Notes: generated by a model from the sequence alone, not told the origin. Shown: positions 18,181 to 27,093, numbered from the stretch's first letter. The stretch: DNA of 64,000 nucleotides from Pseudomonas sp. JAI120 (GCF_014207255.1 NZ_JACHCZ010000001.1:918592-982591); one strand, 5' to 3'. Numbers and translations: made by a program.

Positions 18181-18194
18181 TTGACCACGATCAA
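18181..18194. promoter_or_regulatory. ANR/DNR box upstream of pdxH
   Basis: TTGACCACGATCAA fits TTGAT-N4-ATCAA with one mismatch and lies 56-69 nt before the pdxH ATG, a normal activating distance. It could also raise moaB-moeA-ubiUVT by read-through. Confidence 0.82.
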
Positions 18195-18260
18195 CATTCG
18201 CCCGTGGCATGACGCCGCATGTGATTGCTTGAGGTGTGGGGGGCTACACAACGGATCGCG

Positions 18261-18600
<340 letters not shown>

Positions 18601-18648
18601 GCACTCGGCCCACCCCAAAAAAATGGTCGACCCGAAGGACGCCATCAG

Positions 18649-18682
18649 GAGCAAGTCGAATCGTCGCACCGCCCCTCCCACA
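18649..18682. repeat. Lone REP half of the AAGTCGAATCGTCGCACC variant
   Basis: GGAGCAAGTCGAATCGTCGCACCGCCCCTCCCACA-type sequence as seen in two units of the array at 23-24 kb and, similarly, at 56706-56746. The rest of 18601-18774 shows no gene. Confidence 0.65.
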
Positions 18683-18774
18683 TTTGATCTCTATACATCA
18701 GATACCTATCAGCCTGCCCTGAATCTCGCTCCATTACCGCAGCAACACCTGCGCGACCACATCCGCCTGCCTGA

Positions 18775-19206
18775 TCAACGCAACATCAGCTTGGCCACGA
18801 TCACGATCACGACCATATGCCCCAGGATGCTGCGACGAATCCACGTCGCACGCCTCGGGCTCAAGCGCTGGTGACTCAGCAGGTACGCCAGCCACAGGTA
18901 ATGGCCGATGATGCTCAGGGCCAGCAGGATTTTCAGGCTCAGCAGCGCCGCGAAATGGCTGGCCCAAGGTACCGCCAACAGCCCGCGATAGTGCCAGGCC
19001 AGGCCGATGCCCGCGCCGTACAGCAACACCACCACGCCGTGCAGTACCTGGCGCGAACGCCGTGCAATGGCGTGGTCGGAGGTGAACTGCGCGGACCAGG
19101 CCAGTTCCTCACGGGCTCTGTGCCAGATCACCACTTCGAAAAACAGCGTGCCGATAAACGCAATCGCCGCCAGCAGATGCACGATCAACAAGGTGGAATA
19201 AAGCAT
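18775..19206 (-). CDS. Small four-span membrane protein (CopD-like), partner of NnrS
   Basis: 143 residues with four hydrophobic spans; starts MLYSTLLIVHLLAAIAFIGTLFFEVV. The His in span 1 and HGVVVLLYGAGIG, HYLWLAYLLSHQ and the late GHMVV give several membrane histidines, as in CopD/cytochrome-like families, so haem or copper binding is possible but not shown. It follows nnrS by 9 nt with GGAGG before the ATG. A clear paralogue lies at 27094-27537 behind an ANR box. No specific function is established from the sequence. Confidence 0.85.
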   Translation of the reverse strand: MLYSTLLIVHLLAAIAFIGTLFFEVVIWHRAREELAWSAQFTSDHAIARRSRQVLHGVVVLLYGAGIGLAWHYRGLLAVPWASHFAALLSLKILLALSIIGHYLWLAYLLSHQRLSPRRATWIRRSILGHMVVIVIVAKLMLR

Positions 19207-19215
19207 GACGTCCTC

Positions 19216-20406
19216 CTAGCCTGGATGCCCATCGACCCGTGCCTGCCACAGCATCGGGCCATACCGCCACAGGTACAGGCCGAGCCCGACGGTCCAGCAC
19301 ACACCCGCCAGCCACAACGCGGCCATCGGCAACAGCAGTACCAGCACCACCCGGCACACACATGCCAGGTTCAGCAGCCCAAAGGCCAGGGTCATCCCTG
19401 CGGGCGGCTGCAACGGGCGGCCGGTGTGGCCCAGACTGACGCGGGCGATCATCGCCAGGATCAGTCCGGCCATGGCGCCGATGGTCAATGCATGCACGGC
19501 CAGGCTGGGATTGAGGGGCGCGCCGAAGTGCCACAGCGCCATGCCCAGGCAGGCCACAGCGAGCCAGGCGTACGCCAGGTGCAACGACCAGAGCAACGGC
19601 ACCCGCCACAGCCCGCGATCATGCCAGCGCACCAGGCGCAATAAGTGCCCCAGTCCAAGGGCGGCGAACAGCAGGCCGATCCCTGGGTTGGCGGCCAGCG
19701 CAGGCCCGGCGGCATACAGCACGGCGACCAGCAGCGAAGCCCCGAGCAACGCCCGGTCCAGCCATGGCCAGGGTTTGACCGCCTCGACCCGGCCCAGACC
19801 GCGCTGGGTGAAAAACGGAATCACCCGCCCGCCGATCAAGCCCATCATCGCCGCCACCAGCCACAGGCCGGTGAGCACCGCCTGGCGTTGCAGGCCTGGG
19901 TCATTGCGCAGCAAGCCATACAGCGACAGCGCATCGGCCACGGTCAGCAGCGCCAGCACCAGCACGATCGGGTAGTTGCGCTTCTGGCGTACCTGCCACA
20001 GGGTCCAGCCCATCACGCCGGCCACGGCCAGGGGGAAGGTCAGCTCCAGCACCGCCAGCAGCGGCCAGTGCAGGTTGAACAGCCACCCCAGGCGCGCGGC
20101 CAGCCACACACCGGCAAGCAGCGCCAGGGCATTGCCGCTGATGCCTGGGCGGCCGGTCCAGGTCTGCACTGCCGTGAGCAGGAAGCCGGCGATGATCGCC
20201 AGGCAAAAGCCGAACAGCAGTTCATGCCGATGCCAGGCCAGCCAGCCGCCGGCGGGTTGCCAGGTGCCGAGGTGCCCGCCCAGGGCCAGCAGCCACAAGG
20301 GGATTGCCAGCGCCGCCAATACACAGGCGCCGAGGAAGAATGGCCGGAAGGCCAGGCGAAACAACGGGGTAATCGACATTGCCTTGCGCCGATCGAGCAC
20401 TTGCAT
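19216..20406 (-). CDS. nnrS: NnrS family membrane protein (nitric-oxide stress)
   Basis: 396 residues with about 12 membrane spans; NnrS proteins are linked to tolerance of NO and its iron complexes and are usually under NO-sensing regulators. Family features: FRLAFRPFFLGACVLA near the N-terminus, HRHELLFGFCLAIIAGFLLTAV, GGRVIPFFTQRGL and HALTIGAMAGLILAMIARVSLGHTGR, all rich in His/Arg at membrane edges. I use the ATG at 20406 (MQVLDRRKAM) because GGGAGA lies just before it. It diverges from dnr, sharing the ANR/DNR box at 20463-20476. Confidence 0.93.
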   Translation of the reverse strand: MQVLDRRKAMSITPLFRLAFRPFFLGACVLAALAIPLWLLALGGHLGTWQPAGGWLAWHRHELLFGFCLAIIAGFLLTAVQTWTGRPGISGNALALLAGVWLAARLGWLFNLHWPLLAVLELTFPLAVAGVMGWTLWQVRQKRNYPIVLVLALLTVADALSLYGLLRNDPGLQRQAVLTGLWLVAAMMGLIGGRVIPFFTQRGLGRVEAVKPWPWLDRALLGASLLVAVLYAAGPALAANPGIGLLFAALGLGHLLRLVRWHDRGLWRVPLLWSLHLAYAWLAVACLGMALWHFGAPLNPSLAVHALTIGAMAGLILAMIARVSLGHTGRPLQPPAGMTLAFGLLNLACVCRVVLVLLLPMAALWLAGVCWTVGLGLYLWRYGPMLWQARVDGHPG

Positions 20407-20462
20407 AACACGGTCTCCCTTCAGGACTGCGGCAATCTTGCGCCGATGGGCGTGCATTGCCC

Positions 20463-20476
20463 TTGTCGTAGATCAA
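20463..20476. promoter_or_regulatory. ANR/DNR box between nnrS and dnr
   Basis: TTGTCGTAGATCAA has a perfect right half (ATCAA) and TTG in the left half. It is 57-70 nt from the nnrS ATG and about 60 nt from the small ORF ahead of dnr, so it can serve both directions. Confidence 0.75.
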
Positions 20477-20535
20477 GTCGCTATCGGGGGCAAGGGATTA
20501 CCCTCGCGCCTATATCCACACCGCACCCCGGAGCC

Positions 20536-20628
20536 ATGATGAAAAACGCCTATGTCCCCCTCGCCTGGTTTGTGATTCTCGGCTCCATGCTGGCCGCCGC
20601 CAGCGGGCTTTCGCTGGTGTTGGTGTGA
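20536..20628 (+). CDS. 30-residue single-span peptide just upstream of dnr
   Basis: The peptide MMKNAYVPLAWFVILGSMLA continues with a hydrophobic stretch ending GLSLVLV. It has a positive N-terminus and one membrane span. GGAG lies 5-6 nt before the ATG. Its TGA overlaps a GTG (20625) that is in frame with dnr, in a GTGTGA arrangement that would allow coupled translation. It is the first ORF after the shared ANR/DNR box. I know no named family for it; it could be a real small membrane protein or a leader peptide. Confidence 0.5.
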   Translation: MMKNAYVPLAWFVILGSMLAAASGLSLVLV

Positions 20629-20657
20629 ACGCCCCGCTGCTGTTCAAGGAACCGGGC

Positions 20658-21341
20658 ATGGTGCTGCATCGCGTGCACCACCAGATCCTGCGCAGCCATC
20701 ACCTGTTCGAACCGCTGAACGACGAAGAACTCAACGAGCTGATGGGCAACAGCCAGTTGCTGAGTATCGACAAGGGCGAGCCGCTGTTCCGCCAAGGCGA
20801 ACCGGCCGATGCGTTTTACTTCGTGATTGCCGGTGCGGTGAAGATCTACCGCTTGACCCCCGACGGCCAGGAGAAGGTCTTCGAAGTGATCGGCGAGCGC
20901 CAGACCTTCGCCGAAGCCATGATGCTGATGGACACTCCCAACTACGTGGCCTGCGCCGAAGCGGTGTGCCCCACCCAGTTGTACCGTTTGTCCAACGCCA
21001 CCTACATGCGCCTGCTGCACAGCAACAGCCGCCTGACCTTCGCCCTGCTCGGCACGTTGTGCGTGCGCTTGCACCAGCGGGTCAACGAGATCGAAACCCT
21101 GTCACTGAAAAACGCCACCCACCGCGTGGTGCGCTACCTGCTGACCCAACTGATGCGCCTGCACAGCACCGACGCCACGTTCGAACTGCCCATGGCCAAG
21201 CAGTTGATTGCCGGGCACCTGTCGATCCAGCCGGAGACCTTTTCGCGGATTATCCGGCGCCTGATCGATGAAAAGATCATCACCCAGGACGGGCGCCAGA
21301 TCGCCATTCTGGACCGGCTGCGCCTGGAGCAATTCGAGTGA
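20658..21341 (+). CDS. dnr: Denitrification regulator Dnr (Crp/Fnr family)
   Basis: 227 residues from this start. Transcription factor that senses NO through haem and activates denitrification genes at TTGAT-N4-ATCAA sites. The sequence follows P. aeruginosa Dnr closely: RVHHQILRSHHLFEPL, IYRLTPDGQEKVFEV, TFAEAMMLMDTPNYVA, EIETLSLKNATHRVVRYLLT and AGHLSIQPETFSRI. There is no N-terminal cysteine cluster. I prefer the ATG at 20658, which has AAGGAA 6 nt upstream and matches the known N-terminus. A GTG at 20625 would add 11 residues and couple it to the 30-residue ORF. Confidence 0.94.
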   Translation: MVLHRVHHQILRSHHLFEPLNDEELNELMGNSQLLSIDKGEPLFRQGEPADAFYFVIAGAVKIYRLTPDGQEKVFEVIGERQTFAEAMMLMDTPNYVACAEAVCPTQLYRLSNATYMRLLHSNSRLTFALLGTLCVRLHQRVNEIETLSLKNATHRVVRYLLTQLMRLHSTDATFELPMAKQLIAGHLSIQPETFSRIIRRLIDEKIITQDGRQIAILDRLRLEQFE

Positions 21342-21529
21342 AAACCTGCCTGTACTGCCAACAGCGCAATGCCGACAAGCATGAGCAGTGCACGGATTGC
21401 GGCATGGCCCTGCCCGCCTCGGACGCCGGCGTACAGGCCCTTCGCTTGCGGCGCTTCCAGTGGTTCTGCCTGAGCCTGACGCTGTTTTGCATCGCGATGT
21501 TCTTCTGGTTGCCGCGCGACTTCTACTGA
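21338..21529 (+). CDS. Small zinc-ribbon membrane-anchored protein (DnrP-like)
   Basis: 63 residues: an N-terminal CLYCQQRNADKHEQCTDCGMALP zinc ribbon (CxxC...CxxC, four cysteines) followed by one membrane span (FQWFCLSLTLFCIAMFFW). The start overlaps the dnr stop in a GTGA. A small protein of this kind sits beside dnr and norD in other pseudomonads and has been annotated DnrP (from memory). Its role is unknown; the ribbon could bind zinc or another metal. Its end overlaps the norD remnant by 7 nt, tail to tail. Confidence 0.8.
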   Translation: MKTCLYCQQRNADKHEQCTDCGMALPASDAGVQALRLRRFQWFCLSLTLFCIAMFFWLPRDFY

Positions 21530-22844
21530 CCCTCGGTCAGTTGCCGGTACAGCTGGGGCAACCGCAGCGGCAACTGCTCCGGTTGACGGATCAGGGTGTA
21601 GCCATGAGCACCGAACATGTAGGGCAAGTAGTCCCCGGCCTGTTTGTCGATGGTGATGCAGAACGGAATCAGGCCCTGGCGCCGCGCCTCGACCACTGCC
21701 TGACGGGTGTCTTCAACCCCGTAGCGGCCCTCATACAGATCCAGGTCATTGGGTTTGCCATCAGTCAGTAGCAACAACAACTTGCGCCGCTGTTTGCACG
21801 CCCCCAGCAGGTGGGTGGCTTGGCGAATAGCGGCGCCCATGCGCGTGTAGTAACCCGGTTTGAGCGCCTGGATACAGCCACGCGTGCGGTCGTCATAGGC
21901 TTGCTCGAACGTCTTGAGCTGTTGCAGGCGCACCTGATGGCGGCGCAGGGACGAGAAGCCATACAGCGCAAACGCATCTCCCAACCCGGCCAGGCTTTCA
22001 CCAAACAGCAACAGGCTGTCGCGGATCACGTCGATGACCTTTTGCTCGTCGTTCAAATGCGCGTCGGTGGACATCGACAGGTCCGCCAGCAGCAGGCATG
22101 CCAGGTCTCGTCGTGTGTGACGCTGCTCCTGGTACAAGCCGCGTTCGGTGCAGGCGCCGTGTTGGCGTTGCACGTGGAAATCCACCCAGGCTTGCAGGTC
22201 CAGTTCCGCGCCTTGAGGTTGCTGGCGCAGCCATTGGCGGTCGGTGCGCAGTTGCTGGAATTGACGGCGCAGGCGCTGGGCCGGGCCGAGTAATCGGGCC
22301 GGTAACGGTTGCGGTGCATCGGCACGTGGCTGCATCAGTTGCAGATTGACGAAACCAGGTTGCAGGCATTGTTGGCGGTAGTCCCACTCGGGCAGCTTGA
22401 TGCCCTCGCCGAGGGGGATGTCATCGACGTCGGCGGGCGGCAGGTCCAGGTGCAGCGTTGGTTGTCCCGGGCCCAATGGGTCATGGGGCCTGCATGGGCG
22501 GCCAACAGCGCCAGCCAGCGGTACAACTCCAGGTTCAACGCGACGGTGGGGTACACCGCCAGGCTCGACGGCAGGCGCAGACGATTGCCATCGCAGGAGG
22601 CCGCGTGCTTGCAGGTGCCGGCGATGCGCATCAACAGGTTGCGGCGCAGCAGCAGGTCGCGTTCGCTGGAGGCTTCGAGGGCGATCCCGCTGGCACCACC
22701 CAAGGCGCGGAACAATACGGCCAGGCTGTGCTGGCGGTCGACCAGATCGACCCGCGCGTGCGGAAAATCGACGCTGGCGCGTCGGGCAATAAAGCGGTGC
22801 CAGGCACTGCCGACCCACTCTTCCAATTCAAGGGTAAAGGCCAT
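21523..22844 (-). pseudogene. norD: norD remnant: NO reductase activation protein with internal deletion and frameshift
   Basis: NorD is a von Willebrand-A protein needed to activate NO reductase. The N-terminal 128 residues (MAFTLELEEWVGSAWHRFI through GPMTHWARDNQ) read in one frame from 22844. The C-terminal 312 or so, including the MIDAS motif DLSMS and LLTDGKPNDLDLYEGRYG, read in another frame to 21523. The frames meet at about 22460. The sum is roughly 440 residues against about 600 for the family (from memory), so some 170 residues are missing, not just a base. norC and norB are not upstream; a REPIN and a tandem array lie there instead. Confidence 0.85.
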
Positions 22845-22893
22845 GGGATGGGCTCCAATTGTTTGATATTTGACAGGCACACTGCAGTCCAAA

Positions 22894-22982
22894 TGTGGGA
22901 GGGGGCTTGCCCCCGATAGCGCCGGGTCAGTTAAAAAATAAGTGACTGACACTCCCTCATCGGGAGCAAGCCCCCTCCCACA
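22894..22982. repeat. REPIN at the head of the tandem array
   Basis: GTGGGAGGGGGCTTGCCCCC on the left and CGGGAGCAAGCCCCCTCCCAC on the right, with the GTCAGTT...AGTGACTGAC spacer, as at 12269. It lies 50 nt upstream of the norD start and joins directly to the 165-bp array. Confidence 0.9.
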
Positions 22983-24311
22983 TTTTGATCGCGGTTGGCA
23001 GGTAGAAAGTGGCCCGGCTATAGATCTCGGGAGCACCGCTGATCCCTGTGGGAGATGTCGAGCTTTAGCGAGGCTTCGATAGCGGCGGCACAGTTGATAG
23101 AGGTGCTGGCTGACCCACCGCTATCGGGAGCAAGTCGAATCGTCGCACCGCCCCTCCCACATTTTGATCGCGGCTGGCAGGTAGAAAGTGACCCGGCTAT
23201 AGATCTCGAGAGCACTGCGGGTCCCCCTGTGGGAGATGTCGAGCTTTAGCGAGGCTTCGATGACGGCGGCACAGTTGATAGAGGTGCTGGCTGACCCACT
23301 GCTATCGGGAGCAAGCCCCCTCCCACATTTTGATCGCGGCTGGCAGGTAGAAAGTGGCCCGGCTATAGATCTCGAGAGCACCGCGGGTCCCCTGTGGGAG
23401 ATGTCGAGCTTTAGCGAGGCTTCGATGACGGCGGCACAGTTGATAGAGGTGCTGGCTGACCCACCGCTATCGGGAGCAAGCCCCCTCCCACATTTTGATC
23501 GCAGTTGGCAGGTAGAAAGTGGCCCGGCTATATATCTCGAGAGCACCGCGGGTCCCCTGTGGGAGATGTCGAGCTTTAGCGAGGCTTCGATGGCGGCGGC
23601 ACAGTTGATAGAGGTGCTGGCTGACCCACTGCTATCGGGAGCAAGTCGAATCGTCGCACCGCCCCTCCCACATTTGATCGTGGTTGGCAGGTAGAAAGTG
23701 ACCCGGCTATAGATCTCGAGAGCACCGCGGGTCCCCTGTGGGAGATGTCGAGCTTTAGCGAGGCTTCGATGGCGGTGGCACAGTTGATAGAGGTGCTGGC
23801 TGACCCACCGCTATCGGGAGCAAGCCCCCTCCCACATTTTGATCGCAGTTGGCAGGTAGAAAGTGACCCGGCTATATATCTCGAGAACACCGCGGGTCCC
23901 CTGTGGGAGATGTCGAGCTTTAGCGAGGCTTCGATGGCGGTGGCACAGTTGATAGAGGTGCTGGCTGCCCCACCGCTATCGGGAGCAAGCTCCCTCCCAC
24001 ATTTTGATCGCAGTTGGCAGGTAGAAAGTGACCAGGCTATAGATCTCGGGAGCACCGCGGGTCCCCTGTGGGAGATGTCGAGCTTTAGCGAGGCTTCGAT
24101 GGCGGCGGCACAGTTGATAGAGGTGCTGGCTGACCCACCGCTATCGGGAGCAAGCCCCCTCCCACATTTTGATCGCAGTTGGCAGGTAGAAAGTGGCCCG
24201 GCTATGGATCTCGGGACCACCGCGGGTCCCTGTGGGAGATGTCGAGCTCTAGCGAGGCTTCGATGGCGGTGGCCGGGTTGGTAGAGGTGTTGGCTGACAC
24301 ACTGCTACCGG
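22983..24311. repeat. Tandem array of about eight 165-bp units, each carrying a REP half
   Basis: GTGGGAGATGTCGAGC recurs at about 23048, 23229, 23394, 23559, 23738, 23903, 24068 and 24232, giving spacings of 181, 165, 165, 179, 165, 165 and 164. The two long units contain AAGTCGAATCGTCGCACCGC in place of the shorter CAAGC. Each unit holds GATCGCAGTTGGCAGGTAGAAAG, CTCGAGAGCACCGCGGGTCC and the REP end GCAAGCCCCCTCCCACATTTT. As 165 is divisible by 3, both strands stay open for up to 214 codons, but base-level repeat conservation argues against protein coding. The last unit is degenerate. It fills the gap between norD and hemN. Confidence 0.93.
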
Positions 24312-24324
24312 GCTGCGTGGTGGG

Positions 24325-25710
24325 TCAGACGGTGCGGGAGAATTGGCCTTTGTGTGCGCCGCCCAGGTAAGCGTCGAAGGCCATGGCCACGCTGCGCACC
24401 ATCAGTTGACCTTTGGGCAGCAGTTGCAGCGCGTCGTCCTGGACCAGCAACAGCCCGTCCGCCACTTGCTCGTCCAACTGCGTCAACGCTTGGGCAAAAT
24501 AGTCGTTGAAACGAATGCCATGGGCCGCTTCGACCTGGGCGACATCGACGCGGCCGTCGCACATCAGGCCATTGATCACCTCGCGACGCAGTACGTCGTC
24601 GGGGTTGAGCCGGTAACCGCGTTGCACCGGCAGCATGCCCGCATCGATGCGCGCATAGTACTGGGACAGCTCCTTGACGCTCTGGCTGTAGCTGTCGCCG
24701 ACCTTGCCGATGGCCGACACGCCCAGGCCAATCAGGTCGCAATCGGCATGGGTGGAGTAACCCTGAAAGTTGCGTTGCAGGCTGCCATTGACGCGGGCCA
24801 GTGCCAGTTCATCGTCGGGCAGGGCGAAATGGTCCATGCCGATGTAGACATACCCGGCCTCGGTAAGACGGCGGATAGTCAGTTCCAGCAGTTCCAGCTT
24901 GCGTGCCGGGGGTGGCATGTCTTCGGGGCGGATCATGCGCTGGGCGCGGATCTGGCTTGGCAGGTGCGCGTAGCTGTAGGCGGCCACCCGGTCGGGGCGC
25001 AGGGCAATCAGCTTGCTCAGGGTCACGTCGAAGCTGGCCACGGTTTGCAGGGGCAGGCCGTAGATCAGGTCGACACTCACCGATTTGAAGCGGGCCTCGC
25101 GGGCCGCGGCCACCAGTTGCAGGATCTGCGCTTCGCTTTGCACGCGATTCACGGCGGCCTGTACGTCGGGGTCGAAGTCCTGCACGCCGAAGCTCAGGCG
25201 ATTGAAGCCCAGCCGGCGCAGGGTGTTGATGCGCTCGACGCTGATGGTGCGCGGGTCGACCTCGATGGAGAACTCATGGGCGTCGCTGTCATCCAGGCTG
25301 AAGTTGTCCGCCAGGCAGGCCATCAGTTCGGCCAGTTGCGCATCGTCCAGATAGGTCGGTGTGCCGCCGCCCAGGTGCAATTGGGTCAGGCGTCGCGAGC
25401 GCTCGAACAGCGCGCCCTGCATCTGGATCTCGCGCTTGAGGTACGCCACATACTCGACGGCGCGATGGGTCTTGCGGGTGATGATCTTGTGGCAGCCGCA
25501 GTAGTAGCAAAGGCTCTGGCAGAACGGAATGTGGATGTACACCGACAACGCCTTGGGCGCGGCGAGTTGGTGACTGGCGCGCACGGCCTGGTGATAGTCG
25601 TCCAGGGCAAACGCGCTGTTGAACTGCGGCGCGGTCGGGTATGAGGTGTAGCGCGGCCCCGGGCGGTCGTATTTGTGCACCAGGGCACGGTCGAATTCAA
25701 ACGCCGTCAT
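24325..25710 (-). CDS. hemN: Oxygen-independent coproporphyrinogen III oxidase HemN
   Basis: 461-residue radical-SAM enzyme that decarboxylates coproporphyrinogen III to protoporphyrinogen IX without O2, providing haem for anaerobic cytochromes. The [4Fe-4S] ligands are Cys64, Cys68 and Cys71 in IPFCQSLCYYCGCHK. LHLGGGTPTYL is the SAM-binding glycine motif, and DRPGPRYTSYPTAP at the N-terminus is the HemN signature. The start overlaps the upstream HemN-like gene by 14 nt. Transcription probably begins at the ANR box at 27075-27088. Confidence 0.96.
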   Translation of the reverse strand: MTAFEFDRALVHKYDRPGPRYTSYPTAPQFNSAFALDDYHQAVRASHQLAAPKALSVYIHIPFCQSLCYYCGCHKIITRKTHRAVEYVAYLKREIQMQGALFERSRRLTQLHLGGGTPTYLDDAQLAELMACLADNFSLDDSDAHEFSIEVDPRTISVERINTLRRLGFNRLSFGVQDFDPDVQAAVNRVQSEAQILQLVAAAREARFKSVSVDLIYGLPLQTVASFDVTLSKLIALRPDRVAAYSYAHLPSQIRAQRMIRPEDMPPPARKLELLELTIRRLTEAGYVYIGMDHFALPDDELALARVNGSLQRNFQGYSTHADCDLIGLGVSAIGKVGDSYSQSVKELSQYYARIDAGMLPVQRGYRLNPDDVLRREVINGLMCDGRVDVAQVEAAHGIRFNDYFAQALTQLDEQVADGLLLVQDDALQLLPKGQLMVRSVAMAFDAYLGGAHKGQFSRTV

Positions 25711-27016
25711 GGTCGATCACCTCGTCGTTGGCGCTGACGGGCGTGGCGAGCGCCGCCCGTTCGAACAATGCGCAGATGGCATCCACCTGGGGCAGGCCCG
25801 CGGGCAGCAGCCAGATAAACGTAGGCGACAACTCGAGCAGCCCGTCGCGGTGCAAGGCCTCCAGCAGCGGCCAGAGGTTGGCGAAATAACGCCTGAATAC
25901 CAGGCCGTAACGCCGCTCCACCGCCTGGATATTCAGTTCCAGGTCACAGGCCAGGCGTTCGGCGACATGCAGGCGCACCGGGTCGGCCGCCTCGCGAAAC
26001 CAGCCTCGGCACGTGGCCGGTTGACCACTGGCCAACTGCTCACGGTAGTGCGGCAGGACCGCCGTGTTCTGCGCACACAATGTGTCGATCTGGCTGATGG
26101 CGCCCAGACCAAAGCCGATGTGGTCGCAATAACCGTGCAGGGTAAAGCCTTCGCAGTTACGGCTGAGGCGACCGCGCTCCTGGGCCTGTTTGAGGTCATC
26201 ATCGGCGCGGGCGAACTGCCCCAGGCCGATGTAGTGATACCCCGCGGCGGCCAGGCGCTCAAAGCCGCTGCGGCGCATCGCGCTCTTATCCGCCGCGCTG
26301 CAAAACGCCTGAGGTTGTCGGCCCTGGTAACGCACCGGTGGCTGGGCGTAATCGAACAGTTGCAGGCGGTCGGGCTCCAGGGCAATCAGGCTGGCCAGTT
26401 TCAGCTCGAAACTGGCCGGCGTCTGCCAGGCATGGCCGTAGCCGAGGTCGATGTTCACCGAGCGAAAGCCGAAGGTACGCGCCGCATCCACCAGCGACTC
26501 GATGGGCGCCGGGTCCTGGTACCGCGCCTGGCACAGCGGGTCATCGCGGCGGGCGTCCGGCACGCCGATGCTGGCGTGGTTGAACCCCTGTTCGCGCAGC
26601 AGGCCCAGGGTCGCCCAGTCCATGTGCCAGGGGTCGAGGTCGATACGGTAGTCGCCACGGTCGTGGTCGAAAAAGTTGAAGCGGCTGTGCAGGTGTTCCA
26701 GCAACGTGCGCACCTGCTCGATCGTCGGCGTTGTGCCGCGCAGGTGAAAGTGTTCGACCGGTTGGCGCGGGCCGAGCTGGCAGCCGATCAACTGGATTTC
26801 CTGGGCGAGGCTGTGCAGGTAGTCGGTGCCGGCGTCAGCTGCCGGCCAATGCAGGTTCAACGCCAGGGGCCGCTGGCGCTGGCGGCTGTCGCGCAGGGCG
26901 CGCAGCAGGTCGAGGGAACCGACGCCGGCATGGAAGCGGCGCGTGTCCGTCTGGCAGGCCAGGTCCAACACGCCCTGATCCTGACGAAAGCGGGTGGGAT
27001 GAATATGGGTGCGCAT
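25697..27016 (-). CDS. HemN-like protein lacking the radical-SAM cysteines
   Basis: 439 residues alignable to HemN over most of its length (for example YHYIGLGQFARADDDLKQA, GFTLHGYCDHIGFGLGAI). Where HemN has IPFCQSLCYYCGC this protein has LNLHWPAADAGTDYLH, with no cysteine, and the GGGTPT motif is changed to RGTTPT. It therefore should not hold the SAM [4Fe-4S] cluster and is unlikely to be a radical-SAM catalyst. It could be a haem or porphyrinogen carrier, or a partner of HemN. The start at 27016 has GGAG 7 nt before it. It overlaps hemN by 14 nt and follows a perfect ANR box. Confidence 0.9.
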   Translation of the reverse strand: MRTHIHPTRFRQDQGVLDLACQTDTRRFHAGVGSLDLLRALRDSRQRQRPLALNLHWPAADAGTDYLHSLAQEIQLIGCQLGPRQPVEHFHLRGTTPTIEQVRTLLEHLHSRFNFFDHDRGDYRIDLDPWHMDWATLGLLREQGFNHASIGVPDARRDDPLCQARYQDPAPIESLVDAARTFGFRSVNIDLGYGHAWQTPASFELKLASLIALEPDRLQLFDYAQPPVRYQGRQPQAFCSAADKSAMRRSGFERLAAAGYHYIGLGQFARADDDLKQAQERGRLSRNCEGFTLHGYCDHIGFGLGAISQIDTLCAQNTAVLPHYREQLASGQPATCRGWFREAADPVRLHVAERLACDLELNIQAVERRYGLVFRRYFANLWPLLEALHRDGLLELSPTFIWLLPAGLPQVDAICALFERAALATPVSANDEVIDHDGV

Positions 27017-27074
27017 GACGGACTCCGGAGCGGGCGGCGGTGGTCCATTGTCCGGTGCGACCGCTGCGCGCACC

Positions 27075-27088
27075 TTGATGTGCATCAA
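27075..27088. promoter_or_regulatory. Perfect ANR/DNR box upstream of the hemN-like/hemN operon
   Basis: TTGATGTGCATCAA is an exact match to TTGAT-N4-ATCAA, 59-72 nt before the ATG at 27016. It lies just past the end of the small membrane gene at 27094. Confidence 0.9.
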
Positions 27089-27093
27089 GGTCG

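Noticed and set aside
23236..24284. Repetitive secreted or surface protein in the array (55-residue repeats on either strand)
   Set aside because: Open frames exist on both strands because the unit is a multiple of 3; the conservation is at DNA level and matches REP elements, so coding is unlikely.
22983..24311. CRISPR array
   Set aside because: Repeats are 165 bp, nearly identical throughout with no unique spacers, and no cas genes are seen.
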